From: an uncultured Cohaesibacter sp.
GTDB lineage: Bacteria; Pseudomonadota; Alphaproteobacteria; Rhizobiales; Cohaesibacteraceae
Assembly (NCBI RefSeq): GCF_963677725.1
Contig: NZ_OY782507.1
Span: forward strand, 620,001-684,000
Length of the DNA: 64,000 nucleotides
Direction: 5' to 3'
Position 1 is the stretch's first letter, and every line of letters starts with the position of its first letter. The notes below the pieces were generated by a model. The model saw only the letters and a program-made list of their open reading frames with translations, ran no database searches and had not been told where the DNA came from. A program made the position numbers and the translations under genes. Below, one piece after another: positions 35,969 to 45,256 of this stretch.

Positions 35969-36733
35969 TTAAGTCCTTGCAACAGTGAGTGTTAATCCCG
36001 CATTCTTCAGCTCTTCAGACACGTTGTTATCAGGTTCGTTGTCGGTGATGATCCAGTCAAAACTCTTGAGATCAGAGAGGACATGAAGGGCTGTTCGATT
36101 GAAGCGGGAATGGTTTACCAGCAGACATTTGCGGGTGGCAGCTTGCATCATTGCCTGCTTGGCCCGCACAATATTGTCATCCATATGAAATGCCTGCAGC
36201 CCCGAAACAGCCGGTGCAGAAATGAAAGCAACATCAGCCCGTAACCGCTGAAGGGTTTCTTCGGTCACAACACCACAATAGGCGTTGAATTTGGCTGAAT
36301 AGATTCCTCCCAGAACCAACAATGTGATGCCGACCTCGCCCAGCAAGGCGCTGATAATGGCCTGATTGTTGGTTATGACGGTGAGAGGTCGTTTTTGGCT
36401 GAGCATTGAGCCCAGAACCGCCGACATGGAGCCGTCATTGATCATTACGGTCATGCCCGGTTCGATCAATTTGAGCGCCTCTGCGGCCATACGTTTCTTG
36501 GCATCGGCATCCTGCCGGGCGCGAATGCGAAAATCGCTCTCGAACTGGTTGCCAGCGTCAGCTGTCGCCCCGCCACGGACCTTCCTTAAAACGCCGCCCT
36601 GTTCGAGCTCGTCCAGATCCCGGTGAATGGTCATTTTCGACACGCCGAATCTCTGGGCAAGGTCATCGATATCGACAGCCCTGTGCTCCACGAGGAGATC
36701 CATGATGAATTGTCTACGGTCTTCGCCTCTCAC
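35969..36733 (-). CDS. DeoR family transcriptional regulator (EryR-like)
   Basis: The 254-residue protein has the DeoR helix-turn-helix (VDIDDLAQRFGVSKMTIHRD then LDELEQGGVLRKVRGGA). The C-terminal sugar-phosphate sensor domain follows (MTVMINDGSMSAVLGSM, LTVITNNQAII, LLVLGGIYSAKFNAYCG). I choose the GTG whose first base is 36733, because GGAGGTG lies five bases upstream and the residues after it match family starts. An ATG 22 codons upstream overlaps the operator-like repeat and has no ribosome site. It should respond to a sugar phosphate and control tpiA2 and perhaps the neighbouring ery remnants, rpiB and tkt. Confidence 0.92.
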   Translation of the reverse strand: MRGEDRRQFIMDLLVEHRAVDIDDLAQRFGVSKMTIHRDLDELEQGGVLRKVRGGATADAGNQFESDFRIRARQDADAKKRMAAEALKLIEPGMTVMINDGSMSAVLGSMLSQKRPLTVITNNQAIISALLGEVGITLLVLGGIYSAKFNAYCGVVTEETLQRLRADVAFISAPAVSGLQAFHMDDNIVRAKQAMMQAATRKCLLVNHSRFNRTALHVLSDLKSFDWIITDNEPDNNVSEELKNAGLTLTVART

Positions 36734-36782
36734 GCGACACCTCCACGTCCGGCATTTCAGCGGACCCTTAATTTGTAACATG

Positions 36783-36825
36783 AAATATCTCAATTTCAAT
36801 TAATTTATGTTATTTTGAGATATTT
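36783..36825. promoter_or_regulatory. 11-bp inverted repeat upstream of the DeoR gene
   Basis: AAATATCTCAA (36783-36793) and TTGAGATATTT (36815-36825) are perfect inverted repeats 21 bases apart, about three helical turns centre to centre. They lie 50-90 bases before the GTG start. DeoR proteins bind spaced repeats of this kind, so this is a candidate autoregulatory operator. Its half-site differs from the ATCACA cluster at tkt/rpiB. Confidence 0.75.
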
Positions 36826-37198
36826 ATACGTGATAATTTCCTAAAAATCTGTCACTTCATCACAGCTCTCCGAGTTGCTGCGAGGCAGCGACGGCCCCGT
36901 CTCAACATGGGTGCACAGCAAACACGATAGCCAGAGCATTGATGCATTTCAGTGGGGCAGCATAAGGGGCAAAATCGCAGCAGAATAGTCTCTAAGCAGG
37001 AAAACCCACTATAGATCAATGAAGTGTTGCCAAAGAGCAAGGGCTTCCCCACCACTCCGAGCGCCGGTCAGAAGGTGAGACTGTTGGTGGCAGCGCAGCG
37101 CGGCAGACATTGCGGCTGAGCGGAAGCTTTGGAGATGACAAAGCCCGTCAATCACCCGTTCGCGATTGGGACATAGCCGGAGCGATGAGGTGTGATCG
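36826..37198. other. Region without recognised gene downstream of broken eryB
   Basis: In complete ery loci eryC and eryD follow eryB; I find no recognisable part of either here. One minus-strand frame (to about 37019) is open for some 80 codons but its translation resembles no family I know. It may be decayed coding DNA. Confidence 0.5.
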
Positions 37199-38206
37199 TC
37201 ACCCGGTGCTTTCTGCCAACTCACTAATGACATTATGGATCTCGGATTGAATTTGGATTTCGCTCCAGCCAAGTTCACCCCCGCAAATCTGGGCGATATA
37301 TTCAAGCGCAGAGCTGGTTAGCGCACCATTGACCCCGATCAGGGTTCGGCGTACCAGAATGTTCATCACATGCTGAACGGCTTCGTTGCGGACTATCCAA
37401 CTGATTTCAACATCGGAATGGCCATCCGTCCCCTCGATCAGCCGATAGCCTGCTGACTCGTCGGCGAGGATCAGGCTGGCGGTCGTGCCGTAGCGCTCCA
37501 GCAATTGCGCAACCCGTGCTTCGCTGACCTTGTGCAAAGCCACCAAGCGTTTCAACCATACGGCCTTCTCCGCGTCTGTCTGCGGATAGATAGCCCCGCC
37601 GCCGATTGGCACCGAGCGGGTCGACAGTCTTCTCTCATGTTGCAGTTCGCCAAGGAGCTGATCACAGACTTCTTCGGCAAATCCTCGGAAGGTCGTCCAT
37701 TTGCCACCAACGAGGGATATCACCGGATATGGTCGTTGTTCATCTGGTGCCTGCCGTGGGGTGGAGTGATCACGGCTTACCAAACCAGCGGCCGTGTTGT
37801 CTGCGGCTGGCAAAGGCCGGATGCCGGAATAGCAATAGACAATCTGGCTGCGATGAATCTTCAGGTCGGGTAGCAAACCTGCAAGGCTTTCAAGGAAATA
37901 ATCGATCTCCTCGTCTTCGCAGCGTACTTTATCGGGATCATCGGCGAAAATGTCGGTTGAACCGACCAAGGCGCGGCCGTGATAATCAAACACCAGACAG
38001 ACACGGCCATCATCGGCTTCGTAATAGACCATCAGGCCCTTGAGCGCCGCCACCAGATCGGGACTATCAATGATGATGTGCGAGCCCTTGGTGCCGCCGA
38101 TCAGCTTGGTTTGAAGCCCCAGAAGCCCGTTAACCCGATCAATCCATGGCCCTGCGGCATTGACGACGATTTTGGGCCTATAGTCCGCCTTAGTTCCATT
38201 CCCCAT
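37199..38206 (-). pseudogene. eryB: 5'-truncated GlpD-like dehydrogenase (EryB remnant)
   Basis: The open frame encodes about 330 residues matching the C-terminal two thirds of GlpD-type FAD dehydrogenases: PKIVVNAAGPWIDRVNGLLG, LVGSTDIFADDPDKVRCEDE, YCYSGIRPLP, ISLVGGKWTTFRGFAEEV and the helical C-terminal domain. About 170 N-terminal residues are missing, including the FAD-binding GxGxxG, so it cannot be functional. The sequence joins directly to an interior point of a sugar-kinase gene near 38190. The kinase-then-dehydrogenase order and the DeoR/TpiA2/RpiB neighbours identify it as eryB, which oxidises erythritol 4-phosphate. The natural C terminus appears intact. Confidence 0.82.
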
Positions 38207-39145
38207 GCTGCCGGTTCCTCGACATCTAAGACAGAGACCGGCATGCGGAGGACATCGGCAAAGAGCTAGGCATAGACCGGGCTGCGCGATATCCCTCCGG
38301 TCAGGCGGGCAATGGCAGGGGCAAATCCGTCACGCAAGGCATCGCAGTGAAGCCGATGATTGAAGGCTATGCCTTCCATCAGGGCACGCAACACGTCCCC
38401 ACGCTGGTGCCAGCCATGCAGCCCCAGAAAGCCGCCGGAACTACCCGGCCCATAGCGAGAGTCAAACAGGTAGGGATGGAAAAGTATGACATTGTTTGCC
38501 GCGCGCGCAGCCTCCAACTCCCCAGCAATCACCGCATGGAAAGCATCCCCGTAATGCTCTTTTTCCTGTTGGCGAAAATTGTCCAGAAACCAGTCATAAT
38601 TGGCCGCAGAAGCGGGCGATATAACCATATTGCCACTCCCCTCGCCTCAACCCATTGCGGCAGAGCCAGCGTGGATCGATCTTGGGCTGTCTGGATACGG
38701 TCTCGTTGATGGAATAAGTACCGGCAACGATTGCCACCGTCCCTTCGCCATAGCCGCCGGAGCCAAGGGCGGACGCGGTGACATCATACAAGCCAGCCAC
38801 GACGGGCGTTCCCTCGGCAAGGCCAGTCAAGGATGTGGCTTGGGCCGTTACATGACCAATGATCTGGTCGGGAAGTGCGATTTTAGGCAGTGCATCAGAC
38901 TGGCTTTCCAGCCCGTAAAGACCAAGGATATCCAGGTCATAATCCTGACTTGAGGGATTGGTGAAAGAGATGCTGGCTTCGGTTAGATCGGTCCCAACCG
39001 TGCCGGTGAGGAAAAAGCGCAGTCAATCTCTACAGGCAATCACGCTGCCGATCTGCGCAAAGCGCTCGGGCTGGTGCTTGCGGATCTAGGCGAGTAGCAC
39101 CGCAGAGGCCGACAAATGCGGACATTGCCCGGTCATTGCCAAAGA
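38190..39145 (-). pseudogene. eryA: Decayed FGGY-family sugar kinase (EryA remnant)
   Basis: Reading the minus strand and passing over lesions gives FGGY kinase sequence: PHLSASAVLLA, IRKHQPERFAQIGSVIACRD, LRFFLTGTVGTDLTEASISF, GTPVVAGLYDVTASALGSGG, VAIVAGTYSINETV, VISPASAANYDWFLDNF, FLGLHGWHQRGDVLRALMEG, LTGGISRSPVYA and LFADVLRMPVSVLDVEEPAA. Lesions: TAG at 39086-39088 and TGA at 39023-39025 (both where Trp is expected), a frameshift near 38632-38636 consistent with loss of two bases, TAG at 38266-38268 (expected Gln), a missing N terminus of about 100 residues, and a lost C terminus at the eryB fusion. It would have phosphorylated erythritol. Confidence 0.82.
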
Positions 39146-39146
39146 T

Positions 39147-39173
39147 AAAAAGCCACCGCTCAACGGTGGCTTT
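39147..39173 (-). terminator. Intrinsic terminator after fumC
   Basis: On the minus strand AAAGCCACCG pairs with CGGTGGCTTT around a five-base loop, followed by TTTTTAT. It sits 20 bases past the fumC stop and directly against the truncated eryA remnant. Confidence 0.88.
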
Positions 39174-39194
39174 GTCTTTTTCACGCTGAGAGTC

Positions 39195-40586
39195 TTATTG
39201 CGGGGCAATCATTCTTTCTGGCCGCACAAGTTTGTCGTAATCCTCTTCCTTGACAAATCCGAGCTTCACGGCCTCTTCCTTGAGGGTCGTGCCATTTTTG
39301 TGCGCAGTCTTGGCAATGGTGGTGGCATTGTCATAGCCAATATGCGGGGCCAGAGCGGTGACCAGCATGAGCGACCGGCCCATCAGATCTGCAATCTGTT
39401 CTTCATTGGCCTTGATGCCAACGACGCATTTATCAGTGAAGCTTCTGCTGGCATCGCTCAACAGGCGAATGGATTGCAGGACATTGAAAATGATGACGGG
39501 TTTGAAGACATTCAGCTCGAAATGCCCTTGTGAGCCAGCAATCGACACAGTGGTGTTGTTGCCCATAACTTGCGTGCAAACCATGGTCATGGCTTCACAC
39601 TGGGTCGGATTGACTTTACCGGGCATGATTGATGATCCGGGTTCGTTTTCAGGCAGGGAAATTTCACCCAAACCAGAGCGCGGGCCAGAACCGAGCAGAC
39701 GAATGTCGCTGGCGATCTTGAACAGGCTCACCGCAACATTGTTCAGCGCTCCATGTGCCTCGACCATGGCATCATGGGTGGCAAGGGCTTCGAACTTGTT
39801 TGGCGCCGTTGCGAATGGCAAATCGGTATAGTCGGCCACTTCTTCAGCAAATTTCTCGGCGAACCCGATTTTGGCATTGATGCCGGTGCCGACAGCTGTG
39901 CCGCCTTGCGCCAGATCATACAAAGCAGGCAACGTGTCACGCACCCGCCGAATGCTGTTGCGGACCATGGCGACATAGCCGGAAAATTCCTGTCCAAGTG
40001 TCAACGGGGTCGCATCCTGCAAGTGGGTACGGCCAATCTTGATGATGTCCTTGAAGGCTTCCGATTTCTCTTCCAGAGCAATAGCCAGATCATCCAGAGC
40101 CGGAATCAGGCTTTTGTTGATCTCTTCAGCCGTGGCGATGTGCATTGCGGTGGGGAATGTGTCGTTGGAAGACTGGCTGCGATTGCAATGGTCGTTTGGA
40201 TGAACAGGATCCTTTGACCCCAGAATGCCGCCTAGCAGCTCAATCGCGCGATTGGAAATCACTTCATTGGCATTCATGTTGGATTGAGTGCCTGAACCGG
40301 TTTGCCAGACCGACAAGGGAAAGTGTGCATTCAGTTTGCCTTGTGCCACTTCGCTCGATGCCGTCACGATGGCGTCCCCAATGGTGGGGTCGATATTCTC
40401 AAGCGCCAGATTGGCCCGGGCGGCGGAGCGCTTGATGATGCCCAGCGCGCGAACAAGCGGCGCGGCCATCTTCTCCTCACCGATTGGAAAATTGATTAGG
40501 GACCGAGCGGTTTGGGCTCCGTAATATTTGTCTGCAGGAACCTCAAGTGGACCAAAAGAATCGGTCTCCACACGCACATTGCTCAT
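39195..40586 (-). CDS. fumC: Fumarate hydratase class II
   Basis: FumC is the iron-free, oxygen-stable fumarase of the citric acid cycle, converting fumarate to malate. The 463-residue protein has [58 protein letters not shown], the helix [20 protein letters not shown] and the superfamily signature [16 protein letters not shown]. It is complete. It lies close to a gene for the unrelated iron-sulfur class I fumarase, giving the cell both types. Confidence 0.97.
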   Translation of the reverse strand: MSNVRVETDSFGPLEVPADKYYGAQTARSLINFPIGEEKMAAPLVRALGIIKRSAARANLALENIDPTIGDAIVTASSEVAQGKLNAHFPLSVWQTGSGTQSNMNANEVISNRAIELLGGILGSKDPVHPNDHCNRSQSSNDTFPTAMHIATAEEINKSLIPALDDLAIALEEKSEAFKDIIKIGRTHLQDATPLTLGQEFSGYVAMVRNSIRRVRDTLPALYDLAQGGTAVGTGINAKIGFAEKFAEEVADYTDLPFATAPNKFEALATHDAMVEAHGALNNVAVSLFKIASDIRLLGSGPRSGLGEISLPENEPGSSIMPGKVNPTQCEAMTMVCTQVMGNNTTVSIAGSQGHFELNVFKPVIIFNVLQSIRLLSDASRSFTDKCVVGIKANEEQIADLMGRSLMLVTALAPHIGYDNATTIAKTAHKNGTTLKEEAVKLGFVKEEDYDKLVRPERMIAPQ

Positions 40587-40763
40587 ATTTTTCTCCCGTC
40601 ATGACTATTGGACATGACTATAAATAGGCTTCAAAAGAAGCAGGTTGGTTTTCTTTGGACTCTCTGTAGTCGGTCCAGTCAAAAGAGTTCGGTCCCGCCC
40701 TTACATGTGTGGTCGATCTGAGCGACGTCAAGTGTCTGCCCCCAATAGCTTTTCATGCTTGAA

Positions 40764-40796
40764 AAAATAAAGGCCACCCCCTGGGAGATGGCCTTC
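40764..40796 (-). terminator. Intrinsic terminator after DsrE-family gene
   Basis: On the minus strand AAGGCCATCTC pairs with GGGGTGGCCTT (one wobble) and is followed by TATTTTTTC. It separates the DsrE gene from fumC. Confidence 0.8.
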
Positions 40797-40828
40797 TAAA
40801 AAGTCGCAGTATATTTAGCTAGCAATCA

Positions 40829-41203
40829 TCACGTAAGCTGCAGGCTGCCCTTGGCCCCCATCAGCATCGGGATCACCTCTTCTGCCGAAATCACCTGCAT
40901 GCGTTCGTCGATTTCATCCTCGGATACGCCGTTGTGAACCATGCAGGCCTTGCAAACCAGAATTTGACCGCCCTGTTTGAAAAACGCCTCCTGAAGCGGC
41001 TGTGCAGGCTGGAATGGGGCGCCGATATCGACCCCGTCAAGAGCGCCCTTCTTGGCAAGATGTACGGCATCCACCATCAACATGATGGTCGCACTGTGAC
41101 CTTGTTCGAGCGCTTGCACCCCCATTGTGTATGCAACGGTGATTTTATTAGGGTCATCTGCATTGCTGAAAAGCGTGCTTACATAATCTGTTTGCTTGGC
41201 CAT
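40829..41203 (-). CDS. DsrE-family sulfur-relay-like protein
   Basis: The 124-residue protein has a DsrE-like fold: STLFSNADDPNKITVAYTMG, SATIMLMVDAVHLAKKGAL, PLQEAFFKQGGQILVCKACM and the following VHNGVSEDEI. C84 and C87 (VCKACM) sit where DsrE/TusD proteins carry reactive cysteines. It may handle persulfide sulfur or act as a redox protein. No tus or dsr partners are nearby. It is divergent from the iron-sulfur fumarase gene, which could hint at a link to cluster repair or oxidative stress, but that is speculative. Confidence 0.85.
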   Translation of the reverse strand: MAKQTDYVSTLFSNADDPNKITVAYTMGVQALEQGHSATIMLMVDAVHLAKKGALDGVDIGAPFQPAQPLQEAFFKQGGQILVCKACMVHNGVSEDEIDERMQVISAEEVIPMLMGAKGSLQLT

Positions 41204-41559
41204 TGTCTTTCCTTATCGATAAAACGGGACTGATAAAAGCTGAGAGATACTCAAGGGATCCACCAGAGGAGAATTCTGGTATATTATATATTTCTTTTAT
41301 TCGAATATTTCAAGATAGCAAATTGCCATAAGTCTGTAGTCATCGTGTGTGGATAAATTCAGCCCAAATTCGGCGCAAGATTTCCCACAACAAGGACTTG
41401 AAATTCAGCCAGAAGCCTTGCACTCATTGTTTTTTCTGAATTTCCTTTGCATCAGGGTGATACCGATCAAAGACAACTCACCCGATTGATGCAATCAGAT
41501 CTCCATAATTTGGAAGCGGGTAGGCCACCCGTTATCGGAACTGCAAACAAGGACCGAAA
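41204..41559. other. Divergent intergenic region DsrE gene / class I fumarase
   Basis: These 356 bases hold two divergent promoters. The part at 41270-41330 is very AT-rich. I see no RNA gene or strong palindrome. The class I fumarase start at 41560 has AAGGACCG upstream as a ribosome site. Confidence 0.55.
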
Positions 41560-43176
41560 ATGAGCACTAAAGCATATAAGCTCTTTCCACTTGGGAAGGA
41601 TGAGACCCCTTACCGTAAATTGACGTCGGACCATGTGTCCGTTGAAACCTTCAAGGGCAAGGACGTCCTTATGGTCGAGGAAGAAGGCATTCGGTTGCTG
41701 ACCGAACAGGCCTTCATGGACATCAACCATTTGTTGCGTCCGGGCCATCTGGAACAGCTGAGCAAAATTCTCGATGACGAGGAAGCCACCAACAACGATA
41801 AATTCGTTGCCTACGACCTTCTGATGAACGCGAATATTTCCGCTTCCGGCATTTTGCCAATGTGCCAGGATACCGGCACAGGCATCGTCATGGGCAAGAA
41901 GGGATCGCATGTGCAAGTGATCGGTTCCGACGAAGGCGCGATCAGTCAGGGCGTCTTTGATGCCTATGACAAGAAAAACCTGCGCTACAGCCAGTTGGCT
42001 CCTCTGACCATGTTCGAGGAAAAGAACACCGCCAACAACTTGCCAGCCCAGATCGATATCTATGCCGAGGGTGAAGACGAGTACAAGTTCCTGTTCATTG
42101 CCAAGGGTGGCGGCTCGGCCAACAAGACCTTCCTTTATCAGGGCACCCCTGCTCTGCTGACCGAAGACCGGATGCTGGCCTTCCTTGAAGAAAAGATCAA
42201 AACGCTGGGGACTGCGGCCTGCCCTCCCTACCATCTGGCCATCACCATCGGCGGTCTGTCTGCCGAGTTGAACATGAAAACCACCAAGCTGGCCTCGACG
42301 CATTATTATGACACGCTGCCAACCAAAGGCTCTGAAACTGCGCATGCCTTCCGTGATCTTGAGATGGAAGAAAAGGTTCACAAGATGACCCAGCAAATGG
42401 GCATCGGCGCGCAGTTTGGCGGCAAATATTTCTGCCACGACGTACGGGTGATCCGCCTGCCGCGTCATGGTGCTTCCCTGCCAATTTCCATCGGCGTGTC
42501 CTGCTCCGCTGACCGTCAGTGCGTTGGCAAGATCACCAAGGACGGCATCTATCTTGAAGAGCTGGAAACCAATCCGGCGAAATATCTGCCTGACGTTGAT
42601 GGTGAGGAACTGGGCGGTGACGTGGTCAAGATCGACCTCAACAAGTCGATGACAGAGCAGCTCGCTCAGTTGACCAAACATCCAACCAAGACCCGCCTGT
42701 CCCTGACCGGCCCATTGATCGTGGCCCGCGACCTGGCCCATGCCAAGATCCGTGCGCGTCTTGAGGCTGGCGAAGAAATGCCGGAATACTTCAAGAACCA
42801 TCCGATCTATTATGCCGGTCCGGCCAAGACTCCGGAAGGGTATGCTTCCGGCTCCTTCGGCCCAACCACGGCTGGCCGCATGGACAGCTTTGTTGATCAG
42901 TTCCAGTCCTTCGGCGGCTCTATGATCATGCTGGCCAAAGGCAACCGCTCCAAGGCTGTCACCAATGCCTGTAAAGAGCATGGGGGCTTTTATCTTGGCT
43001 CTATCGGTGGTCCGGCTGCCCGTCTGGCTCAGGATTGCATCAAGAAAGTTGAATGCGTTGAATATCCAGAGCTCGGCATGGAAGCCGTCTGGCGTATTGA
43101 AGTGGAAGATTTCCCCGCCTTCATCGTGGTGGATGACAAAGGCAACGATTTCTTCGCTGAACTGAATTTGGGTTAA
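41560..43176 (+). CDS. fumA: Fumarate hydratase class I, iron-sulfur type
   Basis: This 538-residue enzyme is the single-chain class I fumarase that uses a [4Fe-4S] cluster. C102 ([11 protein letters not shown]), C221 ([10 protein letters not shown]) and C315 (GVSCSADRQ) have the same spacing as the cluster cysteines C105, C224 and C318 of E. coli FumA. N-terminal alpha and C-terminal beta domains are both present, the latter with [20 protein letters not shown] and [20 protein letters not shown]. It is divergent from the DsrE-like gene and 1 kb from fumC. Class I fumarases are oxygen sensitive, so the pair may be used under different oxygen or iron conditions. Confidence 0.96.
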   Translation: MSTKAYKLFPLGKDETPYRKLTSDHVSVETFKGKDVLMVEEEGIRLLTEQAFMDINHLLRPGHLEQLSKILDDEEATNNDKFVAYDLLMNANISASGILPMCQDTGTGIVMGKKGSHVQVIGSDEGAISQGVFDAYDKKNLRYSQLAPLTMFEEKNTANNLPAQIDIYAEGEDEYKFLFIAKGGGSANKTFLYQGTPALLTEDRMLAFLEEKIKTLGTAACPPYHLAITIGGLSAELNMKTTKLASTHYYDTLPTKGSETAHAFRDLEMEEKVHKMTQQMGIGAQFGGKYFCHDVRVIRLPRHGASLPISIGVSCSADRQCVGKITKDGIYLEELETNPAKYLPDVDGEELGGDVVKIDLNKSMTEQLAQLTKHPTKTRLSLTGPLIVARDLAHAKIRARLEAGEEMPEYFKNHPIYYAGPAKTPEGYASGSFGPTTAGRMDSFVDQFQSFGGSMIMLAKGNRSKAVTNACKEHGGFYLGSIGGPAARLAQDCIKKVECVEYPELGMEAVWRIEVEDFPAFIVVDDKGNDFFAELNLG

Positions 43177-43210
43177 GTCCAGACCATTCGGTCAGATCAC
43201 CAATGAATTG

Positions 43211-43237
43211 AAAAACCCGGCTTAAGCCGGGTTTTTT
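43211..43237 (+). terminator. Intrinsic terminator after class I fumarase gene
   Basis: AAAAACCCGGC and GCCGGGTTTTT form a perfect stem around TTAA, followed by a T run. It lies between convergent genes and could work in both directions. Confidence 0.92.
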
Positions 43238-43310
43238 GTTATAAATGAATCTCTTATCCGAATTCATTAAAGTCTTGATTCACCTTTAATGCGCAGTCCT
43301 GCGCGACAGA

Positions 43311-44627
43311 TCAGAAGCGGAGACGCAGGGCGATATTGCCCGAATGGTAGCGCTCGAAGCGATTGAAGGCCCCGTGATAGCTCGCAGAGACAGCAAGCTT
43401 CTGATCGAAATTGACCATCAAGGACGCATAGAGATTGAAGAGATCAAGAGGCGGTTTTGTACCGACATATTGATAGCTGACGCCCTGATCGGTGGAGATG
43501 CGGTTGGCATTTTCAAGCTCACCAAAGCGATGGCCCCAATAGCCGCCAATGGTCGGCACGATGGAGCTTTTGTCGAGCAAAATAACCGAGGAGAGGTTCA
43601 CGCCAAGCTTGGACGAGCCCGTGAAAATCGTATTCTTGGCGGTTATGATCGAGGCGGAGCTGTTGCCCTGTTCAACCACTTCAGCCTGCTTGAGCCAATT
43701 GAGATCCACGCCCGCCAGAGGCTGGATCATCAAACGCCCGGCATTCAATCGAAAGCCTGTTTCAAAGGCGGCATTGATACGACGGTTGGTGAATTTTGAC
43801 GAGAAGTCCCGCAAGTCGCCCCTACCGTTGATATCGACAGTTCGGCTGGCGCTGTTCTTTTCCCAGCTGTGGGTCGCCAGACCATCGAGATACCACTTGC
43901 CCACTTCAAGGGTGCCTGTCCCCCCGACTTTCCAAGCGGTGACGTCGAGCTCGTTGTTATTCTCGTGAATGTCGACGGAAATGTCTGAAACCGAACCGAG
44001 CAAGCCAAAGCGCAGATATTCATTCGAGTAGAGATCCGTGCCGGCCATGATTCCGCTGGCCTGAACACGGATGCTCGCCAACTGCGCCGTTGCATCCTTG
44101 TTGCCCAAGGTGCCGAGTAGCTTGATCCAGACCGCTTTTTCGAGCGGGGGCGCAGAGCCATAATCGAGCGGCGCCTCTTCACCACTCATGGCATTGAGCT
44201 TCTCGATTGCCTCATTTTTTTTGCTTGAAGGCGCATAATGCAATGCTGCCGATCCAATGCTGACGCGTTGGGTTGGTGTCAACATCGCAGCGCTGACGCC
44301 ACTGCTGCCAGAGGCGGCTGCAGCGCTTGCAGATGACGCGCTGCCGCTCGAAGACTTGCCATTGGCAGACACTTCGCCCACCTGCGTCTGATAGGCCCAG
44401 AAAGCGCTTGGTATGCGATTGCACAAAAAGGGGCGATAACTGGCCTTGTAAATATACTGGAAATATTCCGGCAGGTCGCAAGAATTGCTGCATTGCGGGT
44501 GGTAGTTCGGATCACCTTTGATTGTGCTGCACGAACTGACTTGTTGCGCCGCTGCCTCACTGGGCATGAGGGAAAGGGAACCAAAAAGCAGGACGGCTCC
44601 GAGCAGCAGTTTGGCAATTCCGTTCAT
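43311..44627 (-). CDS. Autotransporter-domain outer membrane protein
   Basis: The 438-residue protein begins with a signal peptide (MNGIAKLLLGAVLLFGSLSL ... SEAAA). A short cysteine-containing region follows (five Cys: CSTIKGD..., CSNSCDLPEYF, FLCNR), then a low-complexity Ser/Ala/Gly linker (residues about 92-115). A C-terminal stretch of about 260 residues has alternating beta pattern and ends in the aromatic RLRF. The end resembles an autotransporter beta-barrel, e.g. FNLYASLMVNFDQKLAVSAS. There is no long passenger, so it may be a stand-alone barrel with a small surface domain. The ATG at 44625-44627 is preferred to a TTG two codons upstream. Confidence 0.78.
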   Translation of the reverse strand: MNGIAKLLLGAVLLFGSLSLMPSEAAAQQVSSCSTIKGDPNYHPQCSNSCDLPEYFQYIYKASYRPFLCNRIPSAFWAYQTQVGEVSANGKSSSGSASSASAAAASGSSGVSAAMLTPTQRVSIGSAALHYAPSSKKNEAIEKLNAMSGEEAPLDYGSAPPLEKAVWIKLLGTLGNKDATAQLASIRVQASGIMAGTDLYSNEYLRFGLLGSVSDISVDIHENNNELDVTAWKVGGTGTLEVGKWYLDGLATHSWEKNSASRTVDINGRGDLRDFSSKFTNRRINAAFETGFRLNAGRLMIQPLAGVDLNWLKQAEVVEQGNSSASIITAKNTIFTGSSKLGVNLSSVILLDKSSIVPTIGGYWGHRFGELENANRISTDQGVSYQYVGTKPPLDLFNLYASLMVNFDQKLAVSASYHGAFNRFERYHSGNIALRLRF

Positions 44628-45256
44628 TATCAATCAACCTTCACAGATCCGGCACCATGCGACCCCAAACGGATCGCGCGCCAGACCGCCAATCAAGCTA
44701 ATATGCACCCGCTGAAGCCCTTAGCATTTTTTTTATACTCTCGACTAGATGCGTTTGAACAAAACACCGGTGAAACCGGTCAATTTGACTGTGTTGCGCT
44801 TCTTAATGTCTCCATTATTTGCTGGATCAAGCCGGTTGCACAGCCCACGTCTGAAAAACTGATTGCAAACCACGCCGACATACTTTCATAACATTGTAAG
44901 TTGACTGCTTCGCTGCCATCATCAACCTGGATTATTGATTCGACACTCTCATTTGTTGCACCTTAGAAACCATCTACTAAAAGGTGATCAATAGTCATTT
45001 TTCGGGATATGGAGCAGGTAAGTGACCTTGGGAAGAGTCCCAACTGTTGCGAAATCGACACATCGCGCATTTGCTTTGTCTCAAAAACGCAATTGTGAAC
45101 GCAAACCAGCCAAAAAGCTCTTGCAACGATCACCCTTTCTTAGGAAAGATCCTGACAAAATCATCGCAATTTTTTCGTAGGCCGAACTTCAAGTCGCAAG
45201 GACCTTGCAGATACTGAAGACCGGTCGAACCTTTCGATAAGTTCGGGGCAAACTTA
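44628..45256. other. Long divergent intergenic region without recognised gene
   Basis: About 630 bases lie between the autotransporter-like gene and the L,D-transpeptidase gene. Two palindromic ACCGGT boxes (44768-44773 and 44777-44782) are three bases apart; significance unknown. I found no tRNA-like cloverleaf, terminator or convincing small protein. Both promoters must lie here. Confidence 0.5.

Noticed and set aside
37199-38206. Reading the truncated dehydrogenase as an intact short oxidoreductase
   Set aside because: It lacks the entire N-terminal FAD-binding region, and its upstream sequence is kinase DNA in another frame.
38594-38830. A small independent protein of 78 residues
   Set aside because: Its translation is the middle of an FGGY kinase and continues in-frame upstream through kinase sequence; it is a piece of the pseudogene.
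41467-42981. A 500-codon minus-strand open frame opposite the class I fumarase
   Set aside because: Antisense shadow of a well-supported gene; no domain motifs and no ribosome site.
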